Positions 47,850 through 59,735 of a stretch of DNA of 64,000 nucleotides are shown here, piece after piece. Each line of letters begins with the position of its first letter. The first letter of the stretch is position 1. The DNA is from Blastomyces gilchristii SLH14081. Its lineage: Eukaryota; Ascomycota; Eurotiomycetes; Onygenales; Ajellomycetaceae. The DNA lies in assembly GCF_000003855.2 (NCBI RefSeq), contig NW_003101635.1, forward strand, positions 73,799 through 137,798, given 5' to 3'. Position numbers and translations under genes: made by a program. The notes under the pieces are model-generated. The model did no database searches. It saw only the letters and a list, made by a program, of their open reading frames with translations, and had not been told where the DNA came from.

Positions 47850-49400
47850 CAGGTATCACAGCATCTGATCTATTTCAGTAATTAGTATGTAGATTATACA
47901 CTTACAACTCTGAGATTCAATATGCTAAGCATTTGAAAGGTTTTATTATTAATTATAGATAGACAAGACTTTCATAATTCATAATCATTATTATTATATA
48001 TCTGTAATTAATATATCTATCTTACAACATCAGTGTGTGCTTAATCACTAGTAATTTCTTTTCATGCACTGAGTAATTGAGCTCAGTGTCTGATAGTTTT
48101 CTATTATTGTATATCATCAGATGTAGCTTGCTGTTCTTACTCATCTATAGAAGAGTATCTCTGATAGCTTATTCAGATGCATTCATTTCAATATAGAAAG
48201 ATTTATTACAATCTGATTGAGTAAGCACTGAGAATGTTATTATATATTCTCTCAGTGTGAGAAAAGCCTTCTCACACATAGTATTTCAGATAATTGAATA
48301 AAACTTTGTCTTTCACAGATTTGTATCTGTTTCTCTTAAGAGATCTGAGAGTGATGCAGATATTTATATAAAATCCTTGATAAATCTGCAGTAATATGAG
48401 ATCAATTCAAGAAACTTTTATATATAATATACATTTCTTGATCACAGTCAATTCACTATAATATTTAATTTCTTCAGAATGAGATTTATACAGTTATCAC
48501 TTACTATATATTCTACAAACTTTAACTCTTTCATTTCAAACATATACTTTGTTAATTTGATGTAGAGATTATACTCTGTCAGAGTTATAAACACTTCATT
48601 AAGATGCTTCAGATATTTATTATATAAGTTTGAAAAGACTAGAATATTATTGAGATATATGAGATATGAGATTTTATTCTATTTATGAAGAATTGTATTC
48701 ATCATCATTTGAAGATAACAGACATATTTATCAGACTGAATGATATTATCAGAAATTCAAACTTCTCTTATTATATATTAAATGCTGTTCACAGTACTGA
48801 CAGTTTATCTACACAGATTTATCAGTATTCTGAGAGAAGATCAATCTTTAATAGATATCAGATATTTTCAACTGTATTCAACTGTTGTTGAATCTGTGAC
48901 AGTGAATATTTATTCTTGATTATAAACTTATTAAGTGTTTGATAATTGATATATATTCATCACTCTTCACTCATCTTTTGTATGAATAGAACTGGAAAGC
49001 CTTACACACTTGATGAGAATTATATGAGATCATGTTTCAGAAGGTCTGTGATCTGATACTTCTATTCTTCAAGATACATTTGCAACAGAGAGTATATATT
49101 TTGATTGACTGATTTCATATTCTCTGTATCAATCTCATATACAAATCCTTGTTTCAGTGACAATTTCAGTGAAAGATCTGTTTAGAAGATCTTCTTATAC
49201 TTCTTCAGAAGCTTCTTCATACACTTATTCTTCTCTATATTCTTTATCTTGATTTTCTTCACTTTCAGATTCTGTATGATATACAGAATACTTTCAGATA
49301 AGATCTTATAAATCATTCTCTTTACTTATTAATGTATAAGCAGATTTAACTCTTCTATATCAGAGACATGAAATATTCTTCTCATATCAGTTAATAGAAT
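47850..49400 (-). pseudogene. D reverse transcriptase/RNase H remnant
   Basis: The catalytic box at 48657-48646 reads YLNN then ILVF: both catalytic Asp are Asn. RNase H covers about 48380-47850. Aligns along its length with D' 11900-13400. Confidence 0.83.
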
Positions 49401-49419
49401 TATATGAACTGTTTTCTTC

Positions 49420-49820
49420 TTATCAGTCAACTGCATATAATATGTATATCATTAAATCTGTGAATTGAACCTTTGAAATCAATTAAGTGTGAGAATAAGG
49501 TCATATTTGACATTCTGCAGCTCTCACATCTAAATATAGCAAGATCATTCTCTGAAGTGTAAGAAAACTCTTACTCTTACAGATAATATTAAATATTAAT
49601 TATCAGATAATCTTATATATCAGGAATTCTTCACTAAATAGATCTCTTTCATTCTTCAAATTTTATAATTATTAATATATTATGTAGAAGCTTCTGTATT
49701 CACTAATACTTTTACAGTCATCTCTCAATTCTTACTCAAGTGCTCTTTATACATTAATATTTCAGGTCTCAAGATATTGAGATGAGTATTCACTTTATTA
49801 TTCTCATTTATATCTTATTC
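49420..49820 (-). pseudogene. D protease remnant
   Basis: LVNTEAST at 49706-49683, from the retropepsin LVDTGAS motif with Asp to Asn and Gly to Glu. Upstream sequence is lost in the assembly gap. Confidence 0.78.
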
Positions 49821-50380
49821 NNNNNNNNNNNNNNNNNNNNNNNNNNNNNNNNNNNNNNNNNNNNNNNNNNNNNNNNNNNNNNNNNNNNNNNNNNNNNNNN
49901 NNNNNNNNNNNNNNNNNNNNNNNNNNNNNNNNNNNNNNNNNNNNNNNNNNNNNNNNNNNNNNNNNNNNNNNNNNNNNNNNNNNNNNNNNNNNNNNNNNNN
50001 NNNNNNNNNNNNNNNNNNNNNNNNNNNNNNNNNNNNNNNNNNNNNNNNNNNNNNNNNNNNNNNNNNNNNNNNNNNNNNNNNNNNNNNNNNNNNNNNNNNN
50101 NNNNNNNNNNNNNNNNNNNNNNNNNNNNNNNNNNNNNNNNNNNNNNNNNNNNNNNNNNNNNNNNNNNNNNNNNNNNNNNNNNNNNNNNNNNNNNNNNNNN
50201 NNNNNNNNNNNNNNNNNNNNNNNNNNNNNNNNNNNNNNNNNNNNNNNNNNNNNNNNNNNNNNNNNNNNNNNNNNNNNNNNNNNNNNNNNNNNNNNNNNNN
50301 NNNNNNNNNNNNNNNNNNNNNNNNNNNNNNNNNNNNNNNNNNNNNNNNNNNNNNNNNNNNNNNNNNNNNNNNNNNNNNNN
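49821..50380. other. Assembly gap (560 N)
   Basis: A run of N. By alignment with D' (21640-22120 and 22505-22623, SINE excluded) roughly 590 bp of D gag sequence is expected here, so the gap length is about right for a copy without a SINE. Confidence 0.99.
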
Positions 50381-51554
50381 CTCAGTGAAGTATTATAATA
50401 CTTATCTATATATCACTTTCTCAAAGTGTGTAAGATTCATTTGAAAAACTTATTTCATATTCATAGAAATGAATATCACTCTGAGTCTATGAGATTCATC
50501 TTTATATCAGTTATTCATAATGACTTCACTTTTTCATATGAAAACACAGTAGATTTTAAGACTTGTTAAAATTCTATTAGCTGTCTGTCTGTAAGTTTAT
50601 ATTTAATCTGATAATATGATTATATCTGACTTAGTCAGCTGATTGCAGCATTATTTTTTCAGTTATTATTAAAGCTTAATAGCTCTGACAGATCTTCTGA
50701 CTTAATATATTTCATACTCAGATTCTCATTCTGTGCAGTGATCTCAGATAATGTGTATACTTCTAAAGAGATTATGAATAATCATGATAAAATCTTCAGA
50801 TTCAGTATAGTTATCTATCTGTATAAATGATCAATCTTCTGCTGCAGGTCTAAGACCTGGTTTTCTCTATTCTTATTGATAATAGTAATTATATCAGTGA
50901 AGCTCTTCATAGTGAATGCTTGATCTGCAGTGAATATTAATTGTTATTTAACTTCTATCTCAGTCTGTCACTGTGTACACAAGGTCTTGATTTTATTTAG
51001 AATTCTCATATATATACAGAGCTTCAATTTCAGTTCAGCAGTCTCAGCTGCTTTTTTTACTGCTTTAAGTAAACTCTCTGAGAGGTTCTGTATATTTTCT
51101 GATTCAGATAGCAGAGAAGAGTGTTATTCATATTAACTAGAAGAGATATTTATTTCAGTAGTTTCTCATTGATTATACAATGTCTATTATTATATTATTA
51201 TATTATTATATTATTATATAATTTCTATTATCATTATATAACTCTAGTAATAATCATCTCTCTTTTATTCTTCTGAGTAGAGAGTGATTTTCTTTGAATC
51301 TGATTTATCACTCTTATCTCTTTTCTCACATCTTATTCATTCGCATATGTGATATTCATCTGAGTGTGAAGTTTTTCTTCAATAAGCAGAGCAGTATCAA
51401 TCAGATGCTCTTCTACTCATCACTTCTTCATACACTATCTTTTAAGACATTTTAGAACCACACTGGCATGATAACTATAAATCACTTTGTAGATGAAATT
51501 ATCACATTCTGAAGAAGCCTGTGCTTCTCACCAGTTTTTAGACATGCTATCAGA
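50381..51554 (-). pseudogene. D gag remnant and leader
   Basis: Aligns with D' 22624-23798, including the helical gag segment. A (TATTA)n microsatellite at about 51183-51225 has expanded relative to D'. Stops are frequent. Confidence 0.6.
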
Positions 51555-51721
51555 TGTGATTCAAAGATTGCTTGAGCCAGTGTACAAGTAGAGATGTACA
51601 CTGGCTTCTTATATACTTTACACTAAATTAATTGATGGCCGCTATGAGCCCTTTACATTTGTAAGCAAGTTTGAAAGCGGCCGCGTTATTATCCGACGGT
51701 CGTACGTTCTTCCGAACCACA
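51555..51721 (-). repeat. D 5' LTR
   Basis: 167 bp. Contains GGCCGC, GCGGCCGCG and CCGACGGTCG stretches, i.e. little C-to-T damage, in contrast to its partner. Confidence 0.9.
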
Positions 51722-51769
51722 ACAGCAGCCCTTGATCAATGAGAACTGCTTCTGAAAGAGAGGGGCTAA
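51722..51769 (+). mobile_element. C2 last internal piece with polypurine tract
   Basis: Starts ACAGCAGCCC, joining 43533 across element D, and ends AAAGAGAGGGGCTAA just before the LTR: the plus-strand primer tract of family C. Confidence 0.85.
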
Positions 51770-52131
51770 TGTAGCGGGCTGCGCCTGATCAATCATATAG
51801 ACTATTCCGTTACACTCCACAGATTTCAATGATTTCAACCACTTTATTCTCGAATGCGTACACTCTGATTCTCAGTCATTCTCAATCACCGATTCTCAGC
51901 CATCACTCTGATTCTCAGTCATTCTCAATCACTAATTCTCAGCTGTTATGAACATGTATAGATTCTTCCACTCTGAAGCCTCACTATGTACATCACTATA
52001 TACATGTATAAATATTCACTTCAATCACTGATTTCTGCACTTTCTCTTTCTTTTTCTTCTCTAATGTTTTTCTCTTTGTTATATAAGATGTATAAATATT
52101 ATACCAATCTATTCGGCGTAGGCCTCTTACA
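51770..52131 (+). repeat. C2 3' LTR (362 bp)
   Basis: Begins TGTAGCGGGCTGCGCC, ends GGCGTAGGCCTCTTACA. Same length as the 5' LTR, with the same internal duplication. The first 60 bp are almost unmutated. Confidence 0.93.
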
Positions 52132-52379
52132 TTATCATATAATAAGACATCTTCTCAGCACTGTATTTTATCTGTAGACAGATAATCAGACTGAATATTG
52201 AAATCAGATATTAGAATAGCATCTTCAAGTATTCTATTTATATTATCAGAATGATTGACTTAAGCATCTTCTAACAGTCAAATTCATGTATAACAATGCA
52301 AAGAATGCAATCTTAAAAGTATCTTCTTTCTATACTTATTGTGAATATAATTCTTCATTACTCAGTGATATCACAGATA
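52132..52379 (+). pseudogene. Element E, part 4 (integrase core)
   Basis: Continues the E integrase from 32469. The frame reads a decayed PQTDGQTE segment (QTDGQTE recognisable when stops are read as Gln), then NAKNAI, matching the AYNNAKNAS-type end of the gypsy DDE core. It ends at the SINE (AAT)n tail. Confidence 0.7.
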
Positions 52380-52463
52380 ATTATTATTATTATTATTATT
52401 CTTTCATTATACTCATATACAAGCGGAGCTTATGATGAGTTCTTGCATGATGTTAAATACAGG
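52380..52463 (-). mobile_element. SINE 3' part, inverted, cut by B2
   Basis: Starts with (ATT)n then matches the reverse complement of 22400-22490 with about three transitions. It stops at 52463 where B2 begins; the B2 TSD ACAGG is part of the SINE body. Only about 15 further bases of SINE follow at 59721. Confidence 0.88.
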
Positions 52464-52721
52464 TGTAAGAATAAGTGCTCGCAGGCGATTATTCAGGTGT
52501 TTGCAGCTTGGCATGTTATGTACTATTAACTACTAGAAGTATTCATAGTAGAAAGATAAAATGTAGAGATTAAATGTATAATAGCATTCAAGCTGAGTTA
52601 TGAATAGTATTCACAAACTCCAGTCTATATAGTTGTGTATAATCAAGGGCTGCTAGCTCTATTAATTATATAAGAGATAGAAATAGAGATAAAGAATCTG
52701 TGAGAAGTGAGATTTCTTATA
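52464..52721 (-). repeat. B2 3' LTR
   Basis: 258 bp, ends TTATA (TTACA mutated). Confidence 0.92.
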
Positions 52722-53559
52722 TACTCTTCTCTCTCTAAGGCTTTATCTGTGAAGTCTTTCACTGAGTGACTTCATAGAATCAGCTCAGCACTGCAGTGAT
52801 ACTCACTAAAAACTCTTCATATTTATAAAAAACCTCAGTGAGAAAAAATCCCTTGTTACTATAAAGAGAAAAGAGTCTGTCACTCAGTTTCTTATTCTAT
52901 GAGATTCTTTATAGTCTACAGATTCTTCTCTAACTATTATATAGATTCATCTTACATCTTTTATACAGAAGAATTTCAGTTAACTCTCAATCATTTTTAT
53001 AAGATTCTTATGTAACTATTACACAGATTTATCTCACAGATAAATCACTCTCTGTGAGATTATCTCTATCAAAGAGATGCATTTGTGAGTTAATCTTTCA
53101 CTCATTCTTATAAATTATTATTCTTTAACACTGTAGAATTGTGAGGAATTTTTCATTCTTTCATTAACTCTGTAGAATTGTAGAATCAAGATATCTGCAG
53201 TCTGCAATTACTCTTTATAGTTATATAGAAAGATTCAGGCCTGTAATTCATAATCACTCTTATTTACTAGAGTGATCTGACTATTTCACAGAATCACTCA
53301 CAGTGTAAGTAAATCTCTCTAAAGTAGTATAAATATCTCAGATCTGTCTGCAGAATCTCATCTTCTTTTTTCTTTTTCTATAACAGCTTTTATTCTTATA
53401 AACTGTGAGTATTCTCATTCATCTGTGAAGTATTTTCACTTAGATAATAGAGAGAGAGTGTTTCTGATAATATCTGTGTATTAATTCAAGAACTTCTCAA
53501 GAATAAAAAATTTTTTCAATTCTAATATCTTTATAAATAATGTCTGGCTGCTGCTGAGC

Positions 53560-54340
53560 TTCTCATAAGTATTCTTATAACTTCTCTGATCACTTTTTAT
53601 CAGCTGATGAAGTAGGAATACTGCTGTCTGTAACTGTATCTTTATTCTCTTCAGTCTTATCATCATATCTGATCTTCAGGCCAGCAGTCAATCTCATGTT
53701 TCTCTCAGACCAGTCTCTGACTTTAAGCAGTGCAGTTCTCTTCTTTGCTGTAAGTCTTCTTATAAGTAATTTCTTACAGACTCTAGCTAATAGTTCTTGT
53801 AAAGCTCTCAGTATTATCAGTGTCTTCTGCAGTCTCACAGGCCTACAATCACTTCTTCTCTGCCTGCACAATCTCTGACCAGGCATATGTGAATATGCCT
53901 AGGTTTCTCATCAATGATCCTCATGCTGCAGCGCATTTCTGCAATTCTATTGTCAATGAGAGATGAATTTCCAGGTACCTGTGAAATTCAGATAATCAAG
54001 ACAATGTGAATATTATGAATTTGTAATGAGAATTAGTCTGAACAGATAAGCTCTCTCTCTGTATCTTAATTGTTTCTAAGCTGAATACTTCAGTACAACT
54101 GAGAGAGTGAATATAGCTTCATAAGAAGTATCTGATCACATACACAGATGATCAGCTCTCAAGACTCTGTTACAACTATATATACTCTGATGTTCAGCTT
54201 TTCTGAAGTCTGTGCATTTCTAGCAATCTTCACATCAAATGTAATAATTATCTGTATCACAGATATGATACTCTCTGCTTCTTTAAAAAGAAAAATTGAT
54301 AGTTGTGAAGAGATTAAGTGTCACAGATGTTAAGAATATA
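53560..54340 (-). pseudogene. B2 extra 3' ORF, basic coiled-coil-like
   Basis: Open for 98 codons at 53886-53590: MPGQRLCRQRRSD start, an amphipathic Leu/Arg/Lys helix (LQELLARVCKKLLIRRLTAK), then DWSERNMRL and an acidic Ser/Thr tail. The B1 copy conserves the Leu, Lys and Arg spacing. It lies between chromodomain and 3' LTR in pol orientation. Unrecognised; possibly an accessory nucleic-acid-binding or gag-like protein. Confidence 0.52.
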
Positions 54341-54589
54341 GATTTGAATTTTCTTTATTTTTTCTTTATTAATCTCTAAATTGTGTTTGCAGCTCTGTTT
54401 TTATTTTCTTATTTTTTAGCTTGAATAAGAGTATGATTTCTTCTTTTCTTATATACACTGTAAACTGTTCATCTCAGTAGAAACTCATCATCTTATAGAC
54501 TAGAACTTATAAATAACAGTATTAATATCTTTGTTATAGTCAGATTCTTAGTGAAGATCACATTATTCTGACTTGTCAGAATTCATAGT

Positions 54590-56060
54590 ATGAAAGTCAT
54601 ATCTCAGCTTCTGCAGATATCTTATCTATTCAGATAATTCTTAAGTGAACTTATTCATCTTATCAGAATATTTTTATCACTGAACCTTGAATCAGAGCTT
54701 GTAATCTCACTTCTCTGAGTTAATAATTTCTTTGATCTGATATTCTCTTTCATTCTCTAGTACTTCATAGACAGAGTGATGAGTCATAGAATTCTCTTCT
54801 AAGAATTTCTTATATTTATAGAGTAAAGAGATATAAAAAACATTATATATCTGTAACTCAGATGATAGTTTTAATCTATAGAACTGTGAGTTCACTTTCT
54901 TCATAATCTTATAAGACTCTGTCTGTAAGAGATTCAGCTTCTTACTAGATCTTTATATAATGATGTTTTCTAAACTTAGTCAGACTCTATTATCTTTCTT
55001 GAAACTCTTTATAATATACTTAAAGTCATAGTATCTCTTCTGATACTCTTAAGTCTTTCTCAAGAATTCACAGGCTTTCTTCTGAATCTTCTGAATTCTT
55101 TCAGCCTGTTCATGAGCATCATCACACTCTATAGTGTACTCTTGTAAGTTCATCAAGATTATTCACAGATGAGTCTCAGTAAGTATCTTAAAGAGAGTTT
55201 TATCTATACTGACATACTTTGAGTTATTGTATATAAACTCTGTGAGTATTAATTAATATACTCAGTTATTCTGATTATAATTGACAAAGCACTGTAGATA
55301 CTGTTTTAATATACTTATTAGATATTCTATCTGATCATCTATCTGTTGATAAAAAGTCATGCTTAGATCTTGTAAAATCTTCAGTATAGTTATCAGATTA
55401 GATCAGAACTCTTCTATGAAGATTGATTCTCTGTCTGAGATAATATTCACAGATAACTCATACAACTGAATCACATTATAGATGAAGATATAAGTTAAAT
55501 TCTTTGACTTCAAGTTCTTACAGATGAGTATAAAGTGTGTCATCTTAGTAAAGCAATTCACTATTATCAGTACACTGTTAAAGCAGGTATTATATATGTT
55601 CTTGCTTTCAGAGAGACTTACAAGAGCATTCATTTCTAGCTATTCTCAAGGTTTTCATGAGATGAGTAGAGAAATAAGTTCTTTATATAATCTGAACTGT
55701 ACTACTCATGAATTCTGATAAATAGTATAAGAATTCACTATCTTCTTCACAAGTTCTTACATCTTTGATCAGAAGTATTTTCTTATAAGTCACTTATAAG
55801 TTCTAGTATCTGTAAAATAACTCACTAGAGAAGAGTTATAATACCTTTTAATACATTCTATACATAGAAACTCATTTATAGATACATAAATTCAGCTCTC
55901 TCTTTATAAGAGATTATTTAAGTCTCTTCAATTCTTTATTTCTGCAGGATTAATCTCTGTTATAAGTAGTTTTCAAATATACTGAGTATATTCATTCTTC
56001 AGTTGCAGTTCAGACAATCTGAATAGAAGATCTTATAAAGACTTATACTCTGTTTTCTCT
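54590..56060 (-). pseudogene. B2 integrase with chromodomain, remnant
   Basis: The DDE core at 55633-55403 is open for 76 codons: LIIVNCFTKMTHFI (family VVVDRFTKMAHFI, catalytic Asp now Asn), then NIISDRESIF (family SIVSDRGxxF, second Asp kept). The segment 54904-54707 holds the beta-rich C-terminal domain with VFYISLL (family VFHVSLL), followed by the chromodomain at about 54780-54590 (EYQIKEII..., FKVQ, FT-E). Confidence 0.85.
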
Positions 56061-57640
56061 TATATCAGATCTTTCACAGCACTTCTCAAAGTCTGTAAAC
56101 TCTTCAGATTATAGATACTCTCTTCAAGAATTCTCAGAGAGATTCTCAGAGTGTTGACTCTCAGTGTTATAGAGAGTAATTATGCAGGCTTCTTTTCTCT
56201 CTTTTCTCTCTTCTCTTATAGAGAATTGAGAGACTCTTCAGTTAATCTCTTTATAACACTCAGTTCAAGTATTCTGTGAAGCTTTTCTATCTTCTCTAGT
56301 CTCTCTATATCTGTCATTCTGATCTTCTTAACATAGTCTGATCTGTGAGAGAATTCATTCACTAAGTTCTTAGTTCTCTTAATATATTTTATCTTGAATC
56401 AGAATTCACTCAGTCTCTGAGCTCAGTGAATCTGCTACTGTGAGAGTTTCTTAATTGAAGTAAACTATTATAAGCTATCATAATCAGTTCTGACAGTAAT
56501 CACTGTTATAAGACTTTCAAAGTAGTAATATCAGTTACAGAAGAATTTCACTATTATAAGAAGCTTCTGATTATAAATGTCATAGTTAATCTCTGTAAGT
56601 TATATCTTTTATAAGAAAAAGATCACTGAAACTCAGTTCTTATTTAACTGTAGTTATAAGACTATTTCTGAAATTATAAAGAAGAAAACATCTATCTCTA
56701 ATCTGATTAAGAGTAAGAAATTAAAGTGAAATAGTATCACTGTATCTATAAATATCTGTTTTAATCTTATAAAGATCTCATAAGCTTCTGAGATAAGAAA
56801 GTCTTTACAGTTCTTTCTTCTTAATAATCTTTTCATTCTCTGTTCATAGAATGACTTCTTCTTATTTTCATTCTTTAGTATATCTGTAAAAGTCAAGAAG
56901 ATTCTTGTGAATACAAAGATAAATTATCTATAGAAATTCACAAAGCTTAGAAACATCTGAATCTCATGAATACTAGTTAACTCTGATCATGATAGAATAA
57001 TTTCAATCTGTGAAGATTTCATCTGAATATTATCTGTAGTGATTACATATTCTAGGAAATTAATCTGATAGATACTGAAGTTATACTTTGTAAGCTTAAT
57101 ATACAGTTCTGTCTTATCTAAGACTTTTAACACACTTCACACATGCTCAGTGTGTTCTTTCTTCTTTACAGAGTACATCATCACATCATTCAGATATATT
57201 ATTATAAAGATATTCAGATATACATAAAGTGTTTTATTAATGAAAGACTGAAATGCTATAGAGATATTAGTCAGATCAAAAGATATTACTAGATATTTAA
57301 ACAATCTCAGTGCAGTTTTAAAGACAGTTTTTCATTGATTCTCAGATTATATTTGCAGCTGTGTATATATATTGATTATATTCAGTTGTATAAATATGAC
57401 AGCTTCTGTAAGATGATTAATTACATTCTCAATCAGAGACAGAGAATAGTGACTCTTTATTATCTTGAAGTTCAGGTTACAGTAGTCTACATATAATCTG
57501 AGATCTTTATTCTTCTTCTTTACAAATATCACAGAGACTTCTACAGAGATCTGTGAAGATTGAATAAAGTTATTCTTCAGATTCTTCTTCACATAGGCCT
57601 GTAAGACCTCTGTCTCACAATGAGAGAGCTTATAGATTAA
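56060..57640 (-). pseudogene. B2 reverse transcriptase/RNase H remnant
   Basis: 57592-57347 is open for 81 codons: IQSSQIS (family RPSxSP), VIFVKKKNKDLRLYVDYCNLN and IQLNIINIYTQLQI (family KLDLRxAYHQIRI, with catalytic Asp of motif A changed to Asn). The YxDD box at 57196-57185 reads YLND. RNase H follows to about 56100. Confidence 0.87.
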
Positions 57641-57649
57641 TTCTCAGCA

Positions 57650-59450
57650 GAGTTTCTACTCTTCTATTAAATCTATTATCAGATTCTTCTTATGATAAGA
57701 GAGAAGCTCAGCTGTCTTTACTGAGCTGAACATCTCTGTAAGATCTCAGTATTTCTCTGATATCTGAAGCTCAGTTTTCATAACTGCAAGATTCTCAGAC
57801 ACTTATAAAGTTATTATATAGATGAGCTTGTCTTCTCTAATCAACTCTGCAGCATCAACTGATTCTATCTTTATAAGTAAATCTGTCAACACTGATCAGA
57901 AGTATAAACCTGACTTATGAACAGCTATGTACAGATTGTATCTTTGAAGTCATGCAAGTCTCAAGTATATGTTATCTGTGATATCTGTGATAATCACAGT
58001 TTCTGCAAATCTTCTTCAGATTTCAGAGAGATCTTGTAATTCAAAGATGACTCTTGTAAGTCTCTCAGCTCTCAGATCTGAGTTCTCACACTCTGCTTAT
58101 TATAAGAGCAGATTCTCAGTTTTTATCTTTCAGCTTATTTACTCTGTGAGCTTTAGAGACACTACAGTGACCTGAGATTCTGAGTTCATTAATACTTCTC
58201 ATACTTGTGAGATAGCAGTACTGCAGTGCAGTCTCTCTCTGTAAGTAAGTATTTTCATTGAAGAAGTAACAGATTCAGGTATTAGCTTCAAGATTCTTAA
58301 GAAGACTGTTGCTGACTCTGTCTGCAACTTCTCAAATTTCTATTTTAATTTATTCAGACAGTTTGCACAGAGATGTTCTGATTTAAAATAGATGAAGTAG
58401 AGTCTCTTTTTCTTAATCTCTCTATTATACACTCTATTTACAGAAGCTTATGAAGCTCTCTCTCTCTACTCAGCAGTCAGATATAAATCTCTCTGTGTCT
58501 TATTATCTTTTTCTGATAAATCTATTCTCTGTTGTTCTAGCTCTTACAGAGCTGATTGATAATCTGCTCTCTGTAAGTCTATGACTCTTACAGTGATCTG
58601 TAAGCAGTGAATAAGAGTCATCAGTTTCTTCAGAATCAAGAACTTAGAGTCTTACTTAATAAGCTTATTCTGCATATCTTTATTCAGTCTCTTTATAAAT
58701 ATCATTATTCAGGTCTTATTTCAGGGCCCTGTTTTCACAGATCTTAATTCATATTATAATTTCATGAAGTACTGTGAGTAGTCTTCATCAGATTTCTCAT
58801 CTCTTTTTCTAATATTGATGATCACAGCTCAGGTGTTCTCTATCTAACTTATAAAGTTTCTCAACTTATTCTCTAGATTGATCTTGAGAACAGATCAGTA
58901 AAATCTCTCATGATCATTCTCTAGATAATTCAGCCAGTTCTTGACTTCAGTGTATTAGAGATCTGTCATTATATAGATAACAGCTTCTTCATCTTTCATA
59001 TCACATAGTCAGGCTTGTGAGTCAATTTCAAATACAAACTTGCAAAAGCTTTTATAGATTGTGATTTGATAAGTGATCTTAAGTGATTGTAACTTAAGAA
59101 AGTTTCTTTTCAGTTTGTAAGTATCTCTAAAGATCATGTCTAGAGACTCAGTTCAAGAATGTTTGCAGACAGTAAGCATTTCTTATAGAAAAATAACTTA
59201 ATCTTATAGAAGATGCTTAAGAATGTTCTTCACTGAGATTGATTTATTCATGAGTTAAGAGAGTTTCTCTGTCATAGATACAGAGAATGATATTTCATAA
59301 GTAATTGATAAGTTCTCTGAGACTTCTTTTATAAGAATTATTCATGATTCAGATGACTGCTTCTGAGTGTCTGCAGTAGAGTTTGCAGAGATTAAAGCAT
59401 GCAAGTTTCTAGTTCTTTCAGTCATAATAAATAGTTGCTGACTAACTGAG
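57650..59450 (-). pseudogene. B2 gag remnant with CCHC knuckle
   Basis: The zinc knuckle at 58399-58358 has its first two Cys changed to Tyr, with the His and last Cys retained. Sequence above it to the 5' LTR aligns with B1 but without the MITE; the empty site lies near 58950. Confidence 0.7.
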
Positions 59451-59457
59451 CTTGAAA

Positions 59458-59715
59458 TGTAAGAATAAGTACTCACAGATGATTATTCAGGTGTTTACAG
59501 CTTGATGTGTTATATACTGTTAACTACTAGAAGTATTCATGATAGAAAGATAAAATATAGAGATTAAATATATAATAGCATTTAAGCTGAGTTATGAATA
59601 GTATTTGTGAACTTCAGTCTATATAGTTGTGTGTAGCCAAGGGCCGCTAGCCCTATTGATTACATGAGAGATAGGAATAGAGGTAAAGAATCCGCGAGGA
59701 GCGGGATTTCTTACA
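59458..59715 (-). repeat. B2 5' LTR
   Basis: 258 bp, ends TTTCTTACA followed by TSD ACAGG. Confidence 0.92.
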
Positions 59716-59720
59716 ACAGG

Positions 59721-59735
59721 TTAAGTGTTAATTAA
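59721..59735 (-). mobile_element. Tiny SINE remainder
   Basis: TTAAGTGTTAATTA continues the SINE body (expected TCAAGTGTTGATTA) directly after the B2 TSD, then similarity ends. Confidence 0.55.

Larger units (their letters stand above)
43534..51721 (-). mobile_element. Complete LTR element D, Ty3/gypsy, inside C2
   Basis: 167-bp LTRs (43534-43700 and 51555-51721), TGTG...CACA, flanked by ACAG (43530-43533 and 51722-51725). C3 supplies the uninterrupted site (GAAACAGCAG on the C strand near 37950). Minus-strand order: gag, protease, RT/RNase H, integrase, extra 3' ORF, an Arg/Ser-rich frame, then the polypurine tract GGAGAAGAA at 43709-43701 next to the 3' LTR. A 560-bp assembly gap removes the gag/protease junction. 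Confidence 0.92.
32470..52131 (+). mobile_element. LTR element C2, Ty3/gypsy, containing C3 and D
   Basis: Two 362-bp LTRs (32470-32831 and 51770-52131) and an exact 5-bp TSD TTATC (32465-32469 and 52132-52136). Its own sequence runs 32470-37596, 43240-43533 and 51722-52131, about 5.8 kb. The gaps are exactly filled by complete elements C3 (TSD AGTAT) and D (TSD ACAG). The last internal piece (51722-51769) holds the polypurine tract AAAGAGAGGGG before the 3' LTR. Confidence 0.93.
52464..59715 (-). mobile_element. Complete LTR element B2, Ty3/gypsy chromovirus
   Basis: 7252 bp with 258-bp LTRs (52464-52721 and 59458-59715) and exact TSD ACAGG (52459-52463 and 59716-59720). Collinear with B1 but without the MITE. 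Minus-strand order: gag, CCHC knuckle, RT/RNase H, integrase, chromodomain, extra 3' ORF, purine tract (52722-52740). The end of the 5' LTR (59640-59715) keeps GGGCCGC and GCGGGATTTC and is little mutated. Confidence 0.95.

Noticed and set aside
49782..50444. 220-codon ORF
   Set aside because: It is almost entirely the run of N.
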